Assembly (NCBI GenBank): GCA_029880545.1
Contig: JAOUOD010000006.1
Coordinates: forward strand, 124,001-188,000
Length of the DNA stretch: 64,000 nucleotides
Source of the DNA: Gammaproteobacteria bacterium
GTDB lineage: Bacteria > Pseudomonadota > Gammaproteobacteria > Acidiferrobacterales > SZUA-150
Direction: 5' to 3'
The notes beneath the pieces were generated by a model, which worked only from the letters and a program-made list of their open reading frames with translations, did no database searches and was not told the origin of the DNA. The position numbers were made by a program, and so were the translations under genes. Positions 8,322-17,089 of this stretch are shown here, in pieces (the stretch's first letter is position 1; every line of letters starts with the position of its first letter).

Positions 8322-8842
8322 TGGCGTTTAACTGGAAAGAATTACTCGGCGCCGTTGCGCCAACACTCGGCGCCTCGCTCGGCGGGCCCGTCGGCGCGCT
8401 TGCCGGCAAGTTAATCGCGCAAGTTGCCACCGGCGACGAAAACGCCGACGAGAAACAGGTCGAGCAAGCGCTTAAACATGCGTCGCCCGAATTGCTGGCA
8501 GGACTCAAAAAAGCCGACCAAGATTTTAAAAAACGCATGGCCGAGCTCGACATTGATCTCGAGCGTATTAATGCCGGCGATCGTGACTCAGCGCGCGCGA
8601 TGCAAAAAGAAAACAAAAGCCGCATCGTGCCGGTTTTGGCGACGCTGACGGTAACGGGATTTTTTGTTGTTGTATTCTGGATCCTAAACGGCAAGATCAG
8701 CGCCGACTCGACGCTCGCCGGTTTTGTACTCGGCCAGGTATCCGCCAAGGCCGAGCAGGTCTATAACTTCTTTTTCGGATCCAGCGCCGGCAGCAAACAA
8801 AAAACCGACGCGCTCGCAAAATTGAACAATGCAAAAACTTAA
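8321..8842 (+). CDS. Putative holin of the 3TM type (GTA-holin-like)
   Basis: The 173-residue product starts with a glycine/alanine-rich segment (LGASLGGPVGALAGKLIAQ), has a long charged helical middle (QALKHASPELLAGLKKADQDFKKRMAELDIDL), and a hydrophobic region near 105-140 (IVPVLATLTVTGFFVVVFWIL). This layout matches the 3TM holin family described for gene-transfer agents and phages. It lies directly after the endolysin with overlapping codons. The exact division of labour with the small membrane protein at 7474 is uncertain. Confidence 0.75.
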   Translation: MAFNWKELLGAVAPTLGASLGGPVGALAGKLIAQVATGDENADEKQVEQALKHASPELLAGLKKADQDFKKRMAELDIDLERINAGDRDSARAMQKENKSRIVPVLATLTVTGFFVVVFWILNGKISADSTLAGFVLGQVSAKAEQVYNFFFGSSAGSKQKTDALAKLNNAKT

Positions 8843-9290
8843 ATCGCTCCGCGAGCATATCCTCTCAATCCCTGGCGAGATCGAGCTCGATGCGGGCAAC
8901 CTTATTACTCAGGCGCGCGCCGGATCCCTAATCTCTCTCGCCGACGGGACAAATAATCATTTTCGATGGCAGTACCGCGCGACGATTATCATTACTGACT
9001 TTGTCGGCGACTTTGACAAGCTGAGCTTTTGGGTGTTGTCCTGGTTAAAACAAAACCAGCCGGACCACAAACAAGAGGCCGGCCGTTTTGAGGCCGACAT
9101 TATCGACGCGCACAAGAGCGACATAGAGCTCGAGCTTGATCTCGAGGAAACGGTCCAGGTAGAACAAACCGTCGACGGGATCCGGTTAATTCATATCGGC
9201 GAGCCCAATGTCGAGCCGGTTATATTAAGCGCGGATCAGTGGTCGCTCTACATTGAGCCGGGAGACGGCAGCCCCGTCGCGATCTGGTAG
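8829..9290 (+). CDS. R: Tail completion protein (P2 gpR family)
   Basis: The 153-residue product begins with MQKLKSLREHILS and contains FRWQYRATIIITDFVGDFDKLSFWVLSWLKQNQPD, which matches the core of gpR, and ends with a DQWSLYIEPGDGSPVA-type C-terminus. The protein is required to finish the tail and make it competent for joining to heads. Its start overlaps the holin gene by 14 bases. It is in the P2 position, directly before S. Confidence 0.88.
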   Translation: MQKLKSLREHILSIPGEIELDAGNLITQARAGSLISLADGTNNHFRWQYRATIIITDFVGDFDKLSFWVLSWLKQNQPDHKQEAGRFEADIIDAHKSDIELELDLEETVQVEQTVDGIRLIHIGEPNVEPVILSADQWSLYIEPGDGSPVAIW

Positions 9291-9292
9291 GT

Positions 9293-9742
9293 ATGGACGC
9301 CGTCGACCAGTTAACGGCCTGGCTCTCGCCGACACTCGCCAGGCTCAAGCCCGCCGCCCGCGCGAAGCTATTGCGCCACATTGCGACCGGGATCCGGCGC
9401 CGAAACATGGACAGGATCCGCGCACAAAAATCGCCGGACGGCGCCAGCTGGCCGGCACGCAAACAACGACCCGCCCGCCGCCACGGCATAAAGCAGAAAA
9501 AACAAATGTTTTTAAAGCTGCGCCAGGCGCGACACTTTCGAATTAACAAAACACCCGAAGGCCTGGCGATCGGTTTTTTTGGTCGAGTGGCGCGCATTGC
9601 TCGCGCACACCACGAGGGGCAATTTGATCGCGTATCACCCGACGGGCCGTTTTATCAATACCCCAGGCGCGAGCTAATCGGCTTTAGTGCCGACGATATG
9701 CGCTGGATCGAGCAAGCCGTCGCCCAGTTTCTAAGCGAGTAA
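9293..9742 (+). CDS. S: Virion morphogenesis/tail completion protein (P2 gpS family)
   Basis: The 149-residue product shows the gpS pattern: LTAWLSPTLARLKPAARAKLLRHIATGIRRRN, then RIRAQKSPDGASWPARK, and a C-terminal RELIGFSADDMRWIEQAV. It is highly basic. Family members are tail completion proteins. It begins two bases after the R stop. A 52-bp gap to gene V follows and could hold the V promoter, as in P2, though no site was recognised. Confidence 0.88.
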   Translation: MDAVDQLTAWLSPTLARLKPAARAKLLRHIATGIRRRNMDRIRAQKSPDGASWPARKQRPARRHGIKQKKQMFLKLRQARHFRINKTPEGLAIGFFGRVARIARAHHEGQFDRVSPDGPFYQYPRRELIGFSADDMRWIEQAVAQFLSE

Positions 9743-9794
9743 ATCCACGCGTTACCGACCCGGCAAGCATCGGCCACGCCCGCGCTAAATCATA

Positions 9795-10418
9795 ATGCCA
9801 GGCATGAACGAGCCAAACACTCTCGAGCTACTCCAGCGAATCGAAAACATATTGCGCCCCGGCGTTATTGCTGAGGTCGATCATAATGCCGCGCGCGCAC
9901 GCGTGAATTATGGCGAGAACCCGGACGGCACGCCGGCCGCCTCCGCCTGGCTGCCCTGGTTTGCTCGCGCCGGCAACGATTCGACATGGTTTCCGCCTGA
10001 AGTCGGCGAGCAGGTTTTTATATTATCGCCTGGCGGCGAGCTCGCGCTCGGCGTGATTTTGTGCGGCCTATATCAAGACGCCAAACCCGCGCCGAGCACC
10101 GGCGCCGACATTCGCCTCGTTAAATTTTCAGACGGAAGCTTTGTCGAGTACGATCGCGCCGCCCACAAAATGACGGCAAGCATTACCGGCGGCGACCTGG
10201 TTGCCAATGCGACCGGCAATATCGTCGCCGATGCCGGCGGCAATATCGACGCCACCGCCGGCGCCGACATTAACGCCAGCGCGACCGGCGCCGTCAACGT
10301 CACCGGCGCACAAATAAACCTGAATAACGGATCGCCGGTCGTGACTTGCGGGAATATTTGCGCATTTCTCGGCACCAATCACCCGCACGGATCCGCAACC
10401 GTTAACGCCGAGGCTTAA
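9795..10418 (+). CDS. V: Baseplate assembly protein V (tail spike)
   Basis: The 207-residue product has the gpV OB-fold region near the N-terminus (RPGVIAEVDHNAARARVNYG, WLPWFARAGNDSTWFPPEVGEQVFILSPGG). The C-terminal stretch has repeats of the type GNIVADAGGNIDATAGADINASATGAVNVTG (residues 130-170), which form the triple-stranded beta-helical spike in this family. The protein is the membrane-piercing tip of the baseplate. The C-terminus ends in NHPHGSATV, like the metal-binding HxH apex of gpV. An ATG nine bases downstream is an alternative start. Confidence 0.92.
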   Translation: MPGMNEPNTLELLQRIENILRPGVIAEVDHNAARARVNYGENPDGTPAASAWLPWFARAGNDSTWFPPEVGEQVFILSPGGELALGVILCGLYQDAKPAPSTGADIRLVKFSDGSFVEYDRAAHKMTASITGGDLVANATGNIVADAGGNIDATAGADINASATGAVNVTGAQINLNNGSPVVTCGNICAFLGTNHPHGSATVNAEA

Positions 10419-10420
10419 TT

Positions 10421-10624
10421 ATGGCAATGAATCACGCCACGCTAACCGCCGAGATCCTCGCCGCCCTCAATGGCGCCGGCTTTAACACAGCAAACCCTTA
10501 TTCCAGGCTCGACGACTTTGTCGCGATTGTTGTCGAAAAAACAATCGCGCACATACAGACAACGGCCGAGATCCAGACCACGGCGGGCGCGCCGGACGGC
10601 GAGCATACGGGAATTATTACTTAA
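10421..10624 (+). CDS. Small protein of unknown function between V and W
   Basis: This 67-residue, mostly helical protein (LTAEILAALNGAGF, VAIVVEKTIAHIQTTAEIQTTAG) has no family I recognise. It starts two bases after the V stop, and its stop overlaps the W start, so it is part of the late operon. It is not present in P2 itself. A baseplate-related role is suggested only by position. Confidence 0.6.
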   Translation: MAMNHATLTAEILAALNGAGFNTANPYSRLDDFVAIVVEKTIAHIQTTAEIQTTAGAPDGEHTGIIT

Positions 10625-10983
10625 TGAAAGGCATGAACGAACACACCGGCCGCGCGGTATCCGGTCTCGATCACTTGAGGCAATCGATAAAGCGATTATT
10701 TTCGACGCCGATCCGCTCGCGGGTTATGCGTCGCGATTACGGCGCCAATATTTTCGGCTTGATCGATCATCCAGGCAACGAGCTCGGCCTTGCCAAAATG
10801 CGCGCCGCCGGAATTATCGCGCTTGTCCGGCACGAGCAACGCATTATCCCGACGCGCTTGCAGATCTACGCCGGCGACGAGCCCGGCCGATTTGTTGCGG
10901 ATCTGGCCGGCGTCGCGGTATCCGGAATCGATGAAATTGCACCAGGCGAGTCGATTGCCTTGCAAGTGTCGTTTGAGGTGTAG
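10624..10983 (+). CDS. W: Baseplate wedge protein W (GPW/gp25 family)
   Basis: The 119-residue product has the GPW/gp25 pattern: SGLDHLRQSIKRLFSTPIRSRVMRRDYG, IDHPGNELGLAKMRAAGIIALVRHEQRI and a C-terminal GESIALQVSFEV. It is structurally related to phage T4 gp25 and forms the baseplate wedge with J and I. It sits in the conserved V-W-J-I order. Confidence 0.92.
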   Translation: MKGMNEHTGRAVSGLDHLRQSIKRLFSTPIRSRVMRRDYGANIFGLIDHPGNELGLAKMRAAGIIALVRHEQRIIPTRLQIYAGDEPGRFVADLAGVAVSGIDEIAPGESIALQVSFEV

Positions 10984-10985
10984 CC

Positions 10986-11891
10986 ATGCCCATAGATTAC
11001 CAAGCGCTCGCGCCCGCCCCTGTTATCGCCGAGATCGATTATCAGACCGAGCTCGATCAGATGAAAGCCGAGCTCGTTACAAAAGACGGCACACTCGCCG
11101 AGGTCCTGGACAATCCCGCCGAACCGCTAACCATGTTGTTAGAGGTTGCGGCATATCGACTCATGATTAAAAGCCAGGAGCTTAACGACCGCGCCCAGGG
11201 CTTGTTATTGGCCTATGCCACCGGCGCGGATCTCGATCATATTGGAATTACTTATTTTCGCACCCAGCGCCTTGTAATTGATGCCGGCGACCCGCTCGCC
11301 GTGCCGCCGGCCGGGCCAACCTATGAGACCGACGACGATTATCGCGCACGCTGCGCCATTGCTGAGGACGCGTTTAGTACGGCCGGACCGAGGGCAGCGT
11401 ATGTTTATTTTGCAAAGTCGGCGAGCGGCGAGGTTAAAGACGTCGGCGCCATATCGCCGAGCCCGTCAAATGTTACCGTCGCCGTTTTATCTCACACCGG
11501 CGACGGCACCGCCTCTAGCGCTTTATTGCAAGCCGTAACCGATGCGCTCGACGATTCTCGCCGGCCGATGACTGACAATTTAACAATACAATCGGCAACG
11601 ATAAAAAGTTACACAATCAACGCCACAATAAAAACCTATCCGGGATACAACCGCGAAGTCGTGCGCCAGGCCTCCGAGGCTGCCGGCGTTGCGTTTGGCA
11701 GCAATAACCACAAGCTCGGGCTCGACATTGTGCTCGTCCAGCTCACAAAAGCGCTCGCCGTGCCTGGCGTGATGGATATCACGCTAAACAACACGATCGC
11801 CGGCGACATAGTGTCGAACATTGTTAACAACGACACCGAAGCGGCCTATTGCGCCGGCGTTACTGTCGCGCTCGGGGCGGTCGATGAATAA
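10986..11891 (+). CDS. J: Baseplate wedge protein J
   Basis: The 301-residue product shows gpJ hallmarks: an N-terminal LAPAPVIAEIDYQTELDQMKAEL, then VAAYRLMIKSQELNDRAQGLLLAYATGADLDHIG, and ETDDDYRARCAIAEDAFSTAGPRAAYVYFAKSA. The middle (VTVAVLSHTGDGTASSALLQAV) is the conserved Baseplate_J core. It forms the baseplate wedge with W and I. The reading frame is intact, and its end overlaps the start of I by eight bases. Confidence 0.93.
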   Translation: MPIDYQALAPAPVIAEIDYQTELDQMKAELVTKDGTLAEVLDNPAEPLTMLLEVAAYRLMIKSQELNDRAQGLLLAYATGADLDHIGITYFRTQRLVIDAGDPLAVPPAGPTYETDDDYRARCAIAEDAFSTAGPRAAYVYFAKSASGEVKDVGAISPSPSNVTVAVLSHTGDGTASSALLQAVTDALDDSRRPMTDNLTIQSATIKSYTINATIKTYPGYNREVVRQASEAAGVAFGSNNHKLGLDIVLVQLTKALAVPGVMDITLNNTIAGDIVSNIVNNDTEAAYCAGVTVALGAVDE

Positions 11892-12417
11892 GCTCACGCC
11901 GCCCAACGCGACCGCGCTCGAGAACAATGTCGACGAGACTTTGTCTCGTATCGGCAATATTAATCTAACCAATGTTGGCAAGCTCTGGAATCCGGATACA
12001 TGCCCCGAGCCATTGCTCCCGTTTTTAGCCTGGGCCGAGTCCGTGCCGGAATGGTCTAGCGACTGGCCGATCGCCGTCCAGCGCGCCGCGATTAAAGTCC
12101 GGCGCAAAGTCCGGCGCACCCGCGGCACAAAAAAAGCCGTCGTCGATTCGATTAACGCGTTTGGCGGAGCCGTTGTCATTGCTGAGTGGTTTGAGCAGTC
12201 ACCGCCCGGCGACCCGCGGACGTTTAACGTAATACTTGCGGCCAACGACAGTTACGTCGACGAAGGCTTGCAGGACGCAATGAAAAACACCATCGACGAA
12301 GTGAAACCGCTCAGCGCGCACTATGTTCTCGGCGTCGGCTTGTCTGCCGTCGCAGCGGTCGGCGTCACCGGCGGCGCGCTTGCGGTTAATTATGCGCGTA
12401 TAGAGCTAGAGGGATAA
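11884..12417 (+). CDS. I: Tail protein I (P2 gpI family baseplate protein)
   Basis: The start ATG at 11884 lies inside the end of J and gives a 177-residue protein with the gpI features LPPNAT-like N-terminus, WNPDTCPEPLLPFLAWAESV, DWPIAVQRAAIKVRRKVRRTRGTKKAV and FEQSPPGDPRTFNVIL. An upstream in-frame ATG at 11821 would add 21 residues of J-overlapping sequence and is rejected. The protein is part of the baseplate wedge and links to the tail fibre H. The C-terminal 20 residues are hydrophobic. Confidence 0.92.
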   Translation: MNKLTPPNATALENNVDETLSRIGNINLTNVGKLWNPDTCPEPLLPFLAWAESVPEWSSDWPIAVQRAAIKVRRKVRRTRGTKKAVVDSINAFGGAVVIAEWFEQSPPGDPRTFNVILAANDSYVDEGLQDAMKNTIDEVKPLSAHYVLGVGLSAVAAVGVTGGALAVNYARIELEG

Positions 12418-12421
12418 TACT

Positions 12422-14194
12422 ATGCCAGCCTTGCAACTGATAATCACCGACGCCGGCCGCGGCGCGATTGCTGACGAAACGGCAAGCGCGACGCTGCCGG
12501 TAACCATTACCGAGGCCGCGCTCGGCTCCGGGAAGTGGTCACCCGACGCAACCGCGACCGCTCTCGCCGCGGAGATCAAGCGCATAAGCGCGACCGATAT
12601 CGGCGCGATCGCCATTGCCGATGATGCGTTTCACGTTACCATCACCGACACGAGCGCCGATATCTACTCGCTTGGCGAGATCGGGTTATACACCGACACA
12701 GGAATTTTATTTGCTATTTATTCCAGCCCGGCCGGCATTACTGACAAGGCCACGAGCGCCTGGCTTATGCTTGCCGCCGACGTTGTCTTTACGTCAGTAA
12801 CGCCGGGATCGATCACCATTACCGGCGCCGGCTTTGTTAACCCGCCAGCGACCGAAACCGTCGCCGGCGTGCTCAGTCTTGCCACGACTGCCGAGGCCGT
12901 TGCCGGCGCGCTAACAAATAAAGGCGTTACACCGGCGACACTGGCAGCGGTGCTGGCCTTTTTTGGCAAACTGGCCAGCGCTAACACATGGACCGGGGAA
13001 AACATATTCAATGGCGGCATAACCGTTGATGGCGTGGCGCAAGACATCAGGCAAGATGAAGGCAGGTACGGCACCGCCGCCTTTAGAATTCAGCCAAAGT
13101 CCGGCAATAATAACGGGGTGCTGACCGCGATGCCAAGCGGGTCCGCTACTGCGTCACTTTTTGGCTTATACAATAGCTCAGACCCGGTGAATACTTCGCG
13201 CCTGAATATCAGCCTGACTGGCAACGTGTTTGACATCAATGCCGCTACGTTTGGAACGGGCACGCCAATCACCAGCTTTAACCTTCAGGGCAGCAAAATC
13301 TGGACTGCTGGCAATGATGGCGCAGGCTCCGGCCTTGATGCCGACTTGCTGGATGGCGTACAGGGCGCAGGCTATGTAAGAACAGATGGCAGCAACGCCA
13401 TTTCCGGGACGCTGCGCATAGAATCAAATGCGCCGGTTTTTTCCTTTAAAGAGCTAGATGCCTTGTTGGATAATAAATATTGGCGCTTTGTTGCTGATGG
13501 CTCTAATTTTACGCTGCGCGCCTATAATGACGCATTGTCCTCGTATGGCGTCGCGTTCTCTATATCCAGAACGGGTACCACAGTAAATTCCCTCAATGTT
13601 CAGGCCACATACTTAAATCACAATGGGGATAAGGTCTGGACCGCTGGCAACGATGGCGCAGGCTCCGGCCTCGATGCCGACACCTGGCAAGGATTCAGCC
13701 CTTCACAATTTTTGCGCGCCGACGCAGGCGACACCAAAACAGCCGGAAACTTGAATTTTGCTGACGGGGTTTTAGCTGTTTTTGGTGCAAGCAATGATTT
13801 AAAGATTCAACATAACGGCGTCCATTCATATATACAGAAAGGCGGAATAGGCCATTTCTATATTGATGCAACACTAGCAACAAACAATATTTATCTTCGC
13901 GGACAACAAGACGGGGTAGGCCTGCAACAAGCCGTTGATGTTATATCGGGGTCCAGCGTCTATGCAAACTTGCGGCATAACAATCAAATCAAACTCCAGA
14001 CTAAATCAACCGGCGTGGCTGTCACTGGCACGCTTGAGGCTGGCAACGTAACGATTTCCGGCAATCAAGTCTGGCACGCTGGCAATGATGGCGACGGCTC
14101 CGGCCTCGATGCCGACAAACTGAACGGGCGCAAGATCAGCGTCCAAGCGACGGAACCAGTTGGCGCAACTGCCGGCGACTTGTGGGTATGGTGA
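12422..14194 (+). CDS. H: Tail fibre protein (P2 gpH-like, tail-collar N-terminus)
   Basis: The 590-residue product has the conserved N-terminal baseplate-attachment domain of P2-type fibres in residues 1-170 (ITDAGRGAIADE, ITEAALGSGKW, IGEIGLYTDTGILFAIYS-type sequence). The rest is a fibre shaft and tip. Three near-identical blocks of about 17 residues, WTAGNDGAGSGLDAD and variants (near residues 295, 405 and 550), punctuate the shaft. From about 12,960 the DNA is less GC-rich and uses codons differently from the N-terminal part, as expected for a recombined host-range module. The C-terminus determines receptor binding. No fibre chaperone of the Tfa family is evident downstream. Confidence 0.9.
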   Translation: MPALQLIITDAGRGAIADETASATLPVTITEAALGSGKWSPDATATALAAEIKRISATDIGAIAIADDAFHVTITDTSADIYSLGEIGLYTDTGILFAIYSSPAGITDKATSAWLMLAADVVFTSVTPGSITITGAGFVNPPATETVAGVLSLATTAEAVAGALTNKGVTPATLAAVLAFFGKLASANTWTGENIFNGGITVDGVAQDIRQDEGRYGTAAFRIQPKSGNNNGVLTAMPSGSATASLFGLYNSSDPVNTSRLNISLTGNVFDINAATFGTGTPITSFNLQGSKIWTAGNDGAGSGLDADLLDGVQGAGYVRTDGSNAISGTLRIESNAPVFSFKELDALLDNKYWRFVADGSNFTLRAYNDALSSYGVAFSISRTGTTVNSLNVQATYLNHNGDKVWTAGNDGAGSGLDADTWQGFSPSQFLRADAGDTKTAGNLNFADGVLAVFGASNDLKIQHNGVHSYIQKGGIGHFYIDATLATNNIYLRGQQDGVGLQQAVDVISGSSVYANLRHNNQIKLQTKSTGVAVTGTLEAGNVTISGNQVWHAGNDGDGSGLDADKLNGRKISVQATEPVGATAGDLWVW

Positions 14195-14197
14195 CGC

Positions 14198-14722
14198 ATG
14201 TTTGGGCGACATAACGGCACAGCGTTTCAAAGCGCGCAAACACTCAAGCGCCACGACGGCGCGGGGTTTGTTGATGTTAATTACGTCGGCCGACACGACG
14301 GCGCCGGGTTTAAACAAGCCTGGCCCGTTGTCGCCGTGGCGGATACCTCGGCAAATGGGTACTCGCTCGCCGCCGGCACGGCATACGCCGAGATCGGCTT
14401 GTTGGCCGACGGCCGCATATATAGAAACGCCCAGGGCGTGATTACTTACCCCGGCAACTGGATCGATCCCGTTACGCGCGCCAGCGGCACTTATTCAGTC
14501 TATGGCGCGATACGCGGCGGCACGCATGAGGTCATCACCGGGCCGATTAACTCATGGCACGCCCTGAGCGCCTCGGCAGTCTGGCGAATAGCAACCGCCG
14601 GCCCAGGCTTAACGGACATTACATCGATTATCGATATCCAGATTCGCAACAACACGACACTCGAGATCCTGGATACCGCCGCGCTGACAATCCGCGCCAC
14701 TTTTGATCCGAACACGGGCTAG
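14198..14722 (+). CDS. Tail fibre-associated protein of unknown family
   Basis: The 174-residue product starts three bases after the fibre stop. Its N-terminus has three short repeats of the form GRHNGTAF, KRHDGAGF and GRHDGAGF, followed by beta-rich sequence (YSLAAGTAYAEIGLLADGRIYR, SGTYSVYGAIRGG). It does not look like the helical P2 gpG chaperone that normally occupies this place. It could be a second fibre tip or a structural partner of H. The composition matches the prophage rather than the fibre tip. Confidence 0.7.
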   Translation: MFGRHNGTAFQSAQTLKRHDGAGFVDVNYVGRHDGAGFKQAWPVVAVADTSANGYSLAAGTAYAEIGLLADGRIYRNAQGVITYPGNWIDPVTRASGTYSVYGAIRGGTHEVITGPINSWHALSASAVWRIATAGPGLTDITSIIDIQIRNNTTLEILDTAALTIRATFDPNTG

Positions 14723-14734
14723 ACCGGCCGGTAA

Positions 14735-14824
14735 ATGCGCGAGTTACCTCGCCGGCGCGTTGCGGCGATCCGCAAACTGCCCGAGGCTTGGGAGCAATTA
14801 CACGCACACATCAAGGAGCGCTAG
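14735..14824 (+). CDS. Possible 29-residue peptide gene just upstream of the tail sheath gene
   Basis: A frame from ATG 14735 to TAG 14822-14824 encodes a basic peptide beginning MRELPRRRVAAIRKLPEAWE. It ends three bases before the sheath ATG, and its last codons (AAGGAGCGC) contain the sheath ribosome-binding site, so it could act as a leader coupled to sheath translation. No family is known and no strong ribosome-binding site precedes it. It may be coincidental. Confidence 0.35.
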   Translation: MRELPRRRVAAIRKLPEAWEQLHAHIKER

Positions 14825-14826
14825 TC

Positions 14827-16215
14827 ATGCCCGGCTATCATCACGGCGTAAGAACGATTGAGAACACCGAGGGCGCCCGCCCGATTCGCACTGTTAACTC
14901 CGGCGTTATTGGCGTCGTTATTACTGCGCCGAAAGGCCCGGTTAACACGCCGGTTTTGATTGCCGGCGACCGCACCAAGGCGGCGGCAACGTTCGGCAAG
15001 GGCATCGGCACCGCCGGCCAGGTATTCGACGCCATTTTTAAACAAATCGGCGCGATGATTGTTGCCGTTAACGTGCTGGATCCAGCCACGCATAAAACCG
15101 CGGTCGCCGCCGCCGAGTACACGTTCGACGCCGTGACCAACTCGCTCGAAGTGGTCGACGACTATATTTATAACGTCGTCGTAAAATCAGCCGATAACGT
15201 GACAACCTACATCGCCGGCACCGACTACACCGTCGACAGCGATACCGGCGTTATTACCCGCGTTGACTCCGGCGCCATTGGCGCCGGCGCGGCGGTAAAT
15301 GTTAACTATGACATCCCCGACGCGGCGGCCGTGACCGACGCCGATGTTATTGGCGAGGTCCGCGTTGCGGACGGCGCTCATACTGGACTGCAAGCGCTAC
15401 TGACCGCCAAGGCCTCGCTCGGAATCAAGCCGCGCATCCTCGGCGCGCCCGGCCTGGATAGTCAGATCGTCGCGACCGAGATCGTCGCTATTGCCGACCA
15501 GTTACGCGCCTCGGCCTATGCTTACGCCGCCGGCGCCGCGACCTCGGCCGCGGCGGTTACTTACCGCAACAACTTCGACTCGCGCCGTCTTATGGTGATC
15601 TGGCCGGACTGGGTCGGGCTTAATGCCGACACTGGCGTCGAGTCGAATCTGTATTCCGTTGCGTTTGCCCTGGGCGTTCGCGCCAAGATAGACAATGTGC
15701 TCGGCTGGCATAAGGTTATCTCGAACGTTCCGGTTAATGGTATTACCGGGATCTCGGCCGACGTTCCCTGGGATCTGCAGGATCCGAACACGATCGCCGG
15801 TTACCTCAACGCCAACGAGGTAACGACGTTAATCAATCAAAGCGGCTTCCGGTTTTGGGGCTCGCGCACATGCTCGAGCGATCCGCTCTATGCTTTCGAA
15901 TCCGCCGCCCGTACCGCGGACATTCTCGCCGACACCATTGCCGACGCGCACTTGTGGGCAATCGACAAGCCGATCTCGAAAACGCTTATTAAAGATATTG
16001 TCGAGGGCGTTAATGCGAAGTTTCGCGAGCTGAAAGCCGGCGGCTATATTGTCGACGCGTTTGCCTGGCTGGATCCGGAAAAGAACACCGACGCCACGCT
16101 CGCGGCCGGCAATATAATCATAAGTTATGATTATACGCCGGTCCCGCCGCTCGAGGCGCTGGACTTTTACCAGACCATAACGACCGATTACCTCGCGCAA
16201 CTGCGCGCCGCCTAA
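14827..16215 (+). CDS. FI: Contractile tail sheath protein (P2 gpFI family)
   Basis: The 462-residue product begins MPGYHHGVRTIEN and contains the sheath segments VIGVVITAPKGPVNTPVLIAG, GTAGQVFDAIFKQIGA, LLTAKASLGIKPRILGAPG and a C-terminal YDYTPVPPLEALDFYQTITTDYLAQL, all typical of P2 FI. I chose the ATG at 14827 because AAGGAG lies just upstream; an upstream TTG at 14788 adds residues not found in the family. The protein forms the contractile outer tail tube. The tube gene follows after 15 bases. Confidence 0.95.
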   Translation: MPGYHHGVRTIENTEGARPIRTVNSGVIGVVITAPKGPVNTPVLIAGDRTKAAATFGKGIGTAGQVFDAIFKQIGAMIVAVNVLDPATHKTAVAAAEYTFDAVTNSLEVVDDYIYNVVVKSADNVTTYIAGTDYTVDSDTGVITRVDSGAIGAGAAVNVNYDIPDAAAVTDADVIGEVRVADGAHTGLQALLTAKASLGIKPRILGAPGLDSQIVATEIVAIADQLRASAYAYAAGAATSAAAVTYRNNFDSRRLMVIWPDWVGLNADTGVESNLYSVAFALGVRAKIDNVLGWHKVISNVPVNGITGISADVPWDLQDPNTIAGYLNANEVTTLINQSGFRFWGSRTCSSDPLYAFESAARTADILADTIADAHLWAIDKPISKTLIKDIVEGVNAKFRELKAGGYIVDAFAWLDPEKNTDATLAAGNIIISYDYTPVPPLEALDFYQTITTDYLAQLRAA

Positions 16216-16230
16216 ACTGGAGGTTTATCA

Positions 16231-16743
16231 ATGGCACTTCCAAAGAAAGTTAAAAACTTTAATTTTTTCGTTGATGGCGAAGGCTACGCCGGCCGCGTGG
16301 CCGAGCTGACGCTCCCGAAGCTGGCGCGCAAGGTCGAGGAGTTTCGCGCCGGCGGCATGTCCGGCCCTGTTGACGTTGATATGGGGCAAGAGAAACTCGA
16401 GGCCGAGGCAACGTTCGCCGAGCACGCCGAGACCGTGCTTAAACAATACGGCGCCCCGGGCGTTGATGCGATCGGTATGCGCTTTCTCGGCTATGCCGAG
16501 AGCGACACCGCCGGCGCCAGTCATAACGCGATCGAGATTGTTATGCGCGGCCGCGTGAAAGAGCTCGACTTTGGCAGCAACAAGCCCGGCGACGACACGG
16601 CATTTAAGGCGAGTTTTAGCCTGTCATATTTCAAATACACACTAAACGGCGCCGACCTGGTCGAGATCGATGTAATTAACATGATCGAAAAAGTTAACGG
16701 CGTCGACCGGCTGCAAGAGCAGCGCGACGCGCTGGGCGTTTAA
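16231..16743 (+). CDS. FII: Tail tube protein (P2 gpFII family)
   Basis: The 170-residue product begins MALPKKVKNFNFFVDGEGYAG and contains VAELTLPKLARKVEEFRAGGMSGPVDVDMG, the family signature, plus EIVMRGRVKELDFGSNKPGDDTAFKASFSLSYFKY. It forms the inner tail tube. A GGAGG ribosome-binding site precedes the ATG. The length is that of P2 FII. Confidence 0.95.
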   Translation: MALPKKVKNFNFFVDGEGYAGRVAELTLPKLARKVEEFRAGGMSGPVDVDMGQEKLEAEATFAEHAETVLKQYGAPGVDAIGMRFLGYAESDTAGASHNAIEIVMRGRVKELDFGSNKPGDDTAFKASFSLSYFKYTLNGADLVEIDVINMIEKVNGVDRLQEQRDALGV

Positions 16744-16768
16744 CTCTCTATTTTTTTGAGGTGCAACA

Positions 16769-17089
16769 ATGACGACAAAAACACCGCATTACTCGGACCC
16801 GGTCAAGCTCTCGCCCAAGATCACGCGCGGCAGCGACAAGGGCGATAACAAGGCGCAAAGGATAGACGCTGTACGCGTGCGCCGGCCCAGGTCCGGCGAG
16901 CTGCGCGGCCTGAGCCTGTCCGAGCTGTTAATCATGAACACCGACCAGATGTTAACACTGTTACCGCGCATTACTGAGCCGGCGCTGACTGAGCCCGAAC
17001 TAAGCGACCTGGATCCGAGCTGTTTGCTCGACTTGTCTTTCGAGGTGCTGGATTTTTTAGGCTCGAAAAAGCTCTCCCCGAATCCGTAG
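16769..17089 (+). CDS. E: Tail assembly chaperone E, unshifted product
   Basis: The 106-residue product has the gpE sequence pattern: VRRPRSGELRGLSLSELLIMNTDQMLTLLPRITEPALTEPEL, then DLDPSCLLDLSFEVLDFLG. It is translated from a GAGG-preceded ATG. In P2 and relatives most ribosomes make E, and a minority shift back one base near the end of E to make E+E'. The slippery site at 17053-17059 is in exactly the frame needed. The short C-terminal tail SKKLSPNP after the site belongs only to the unshifted form. Confidence 0.93.
   Translation: MTTKTPHYSDPVKLSPKITRGSDKGDNKAQRIDAVRVRRPRSGELRGLSLSELLIMNTDQMLTLLPRITEPALTEPELSDLDPSCLLDLSFEVLDFLGSKKLSPNP

Noticed and set aside
12422-14824. Invertible tail fibre cassette
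   Set aside because: The repeated blocks are direct, not inverted, and no invertase or second fibre end is present.
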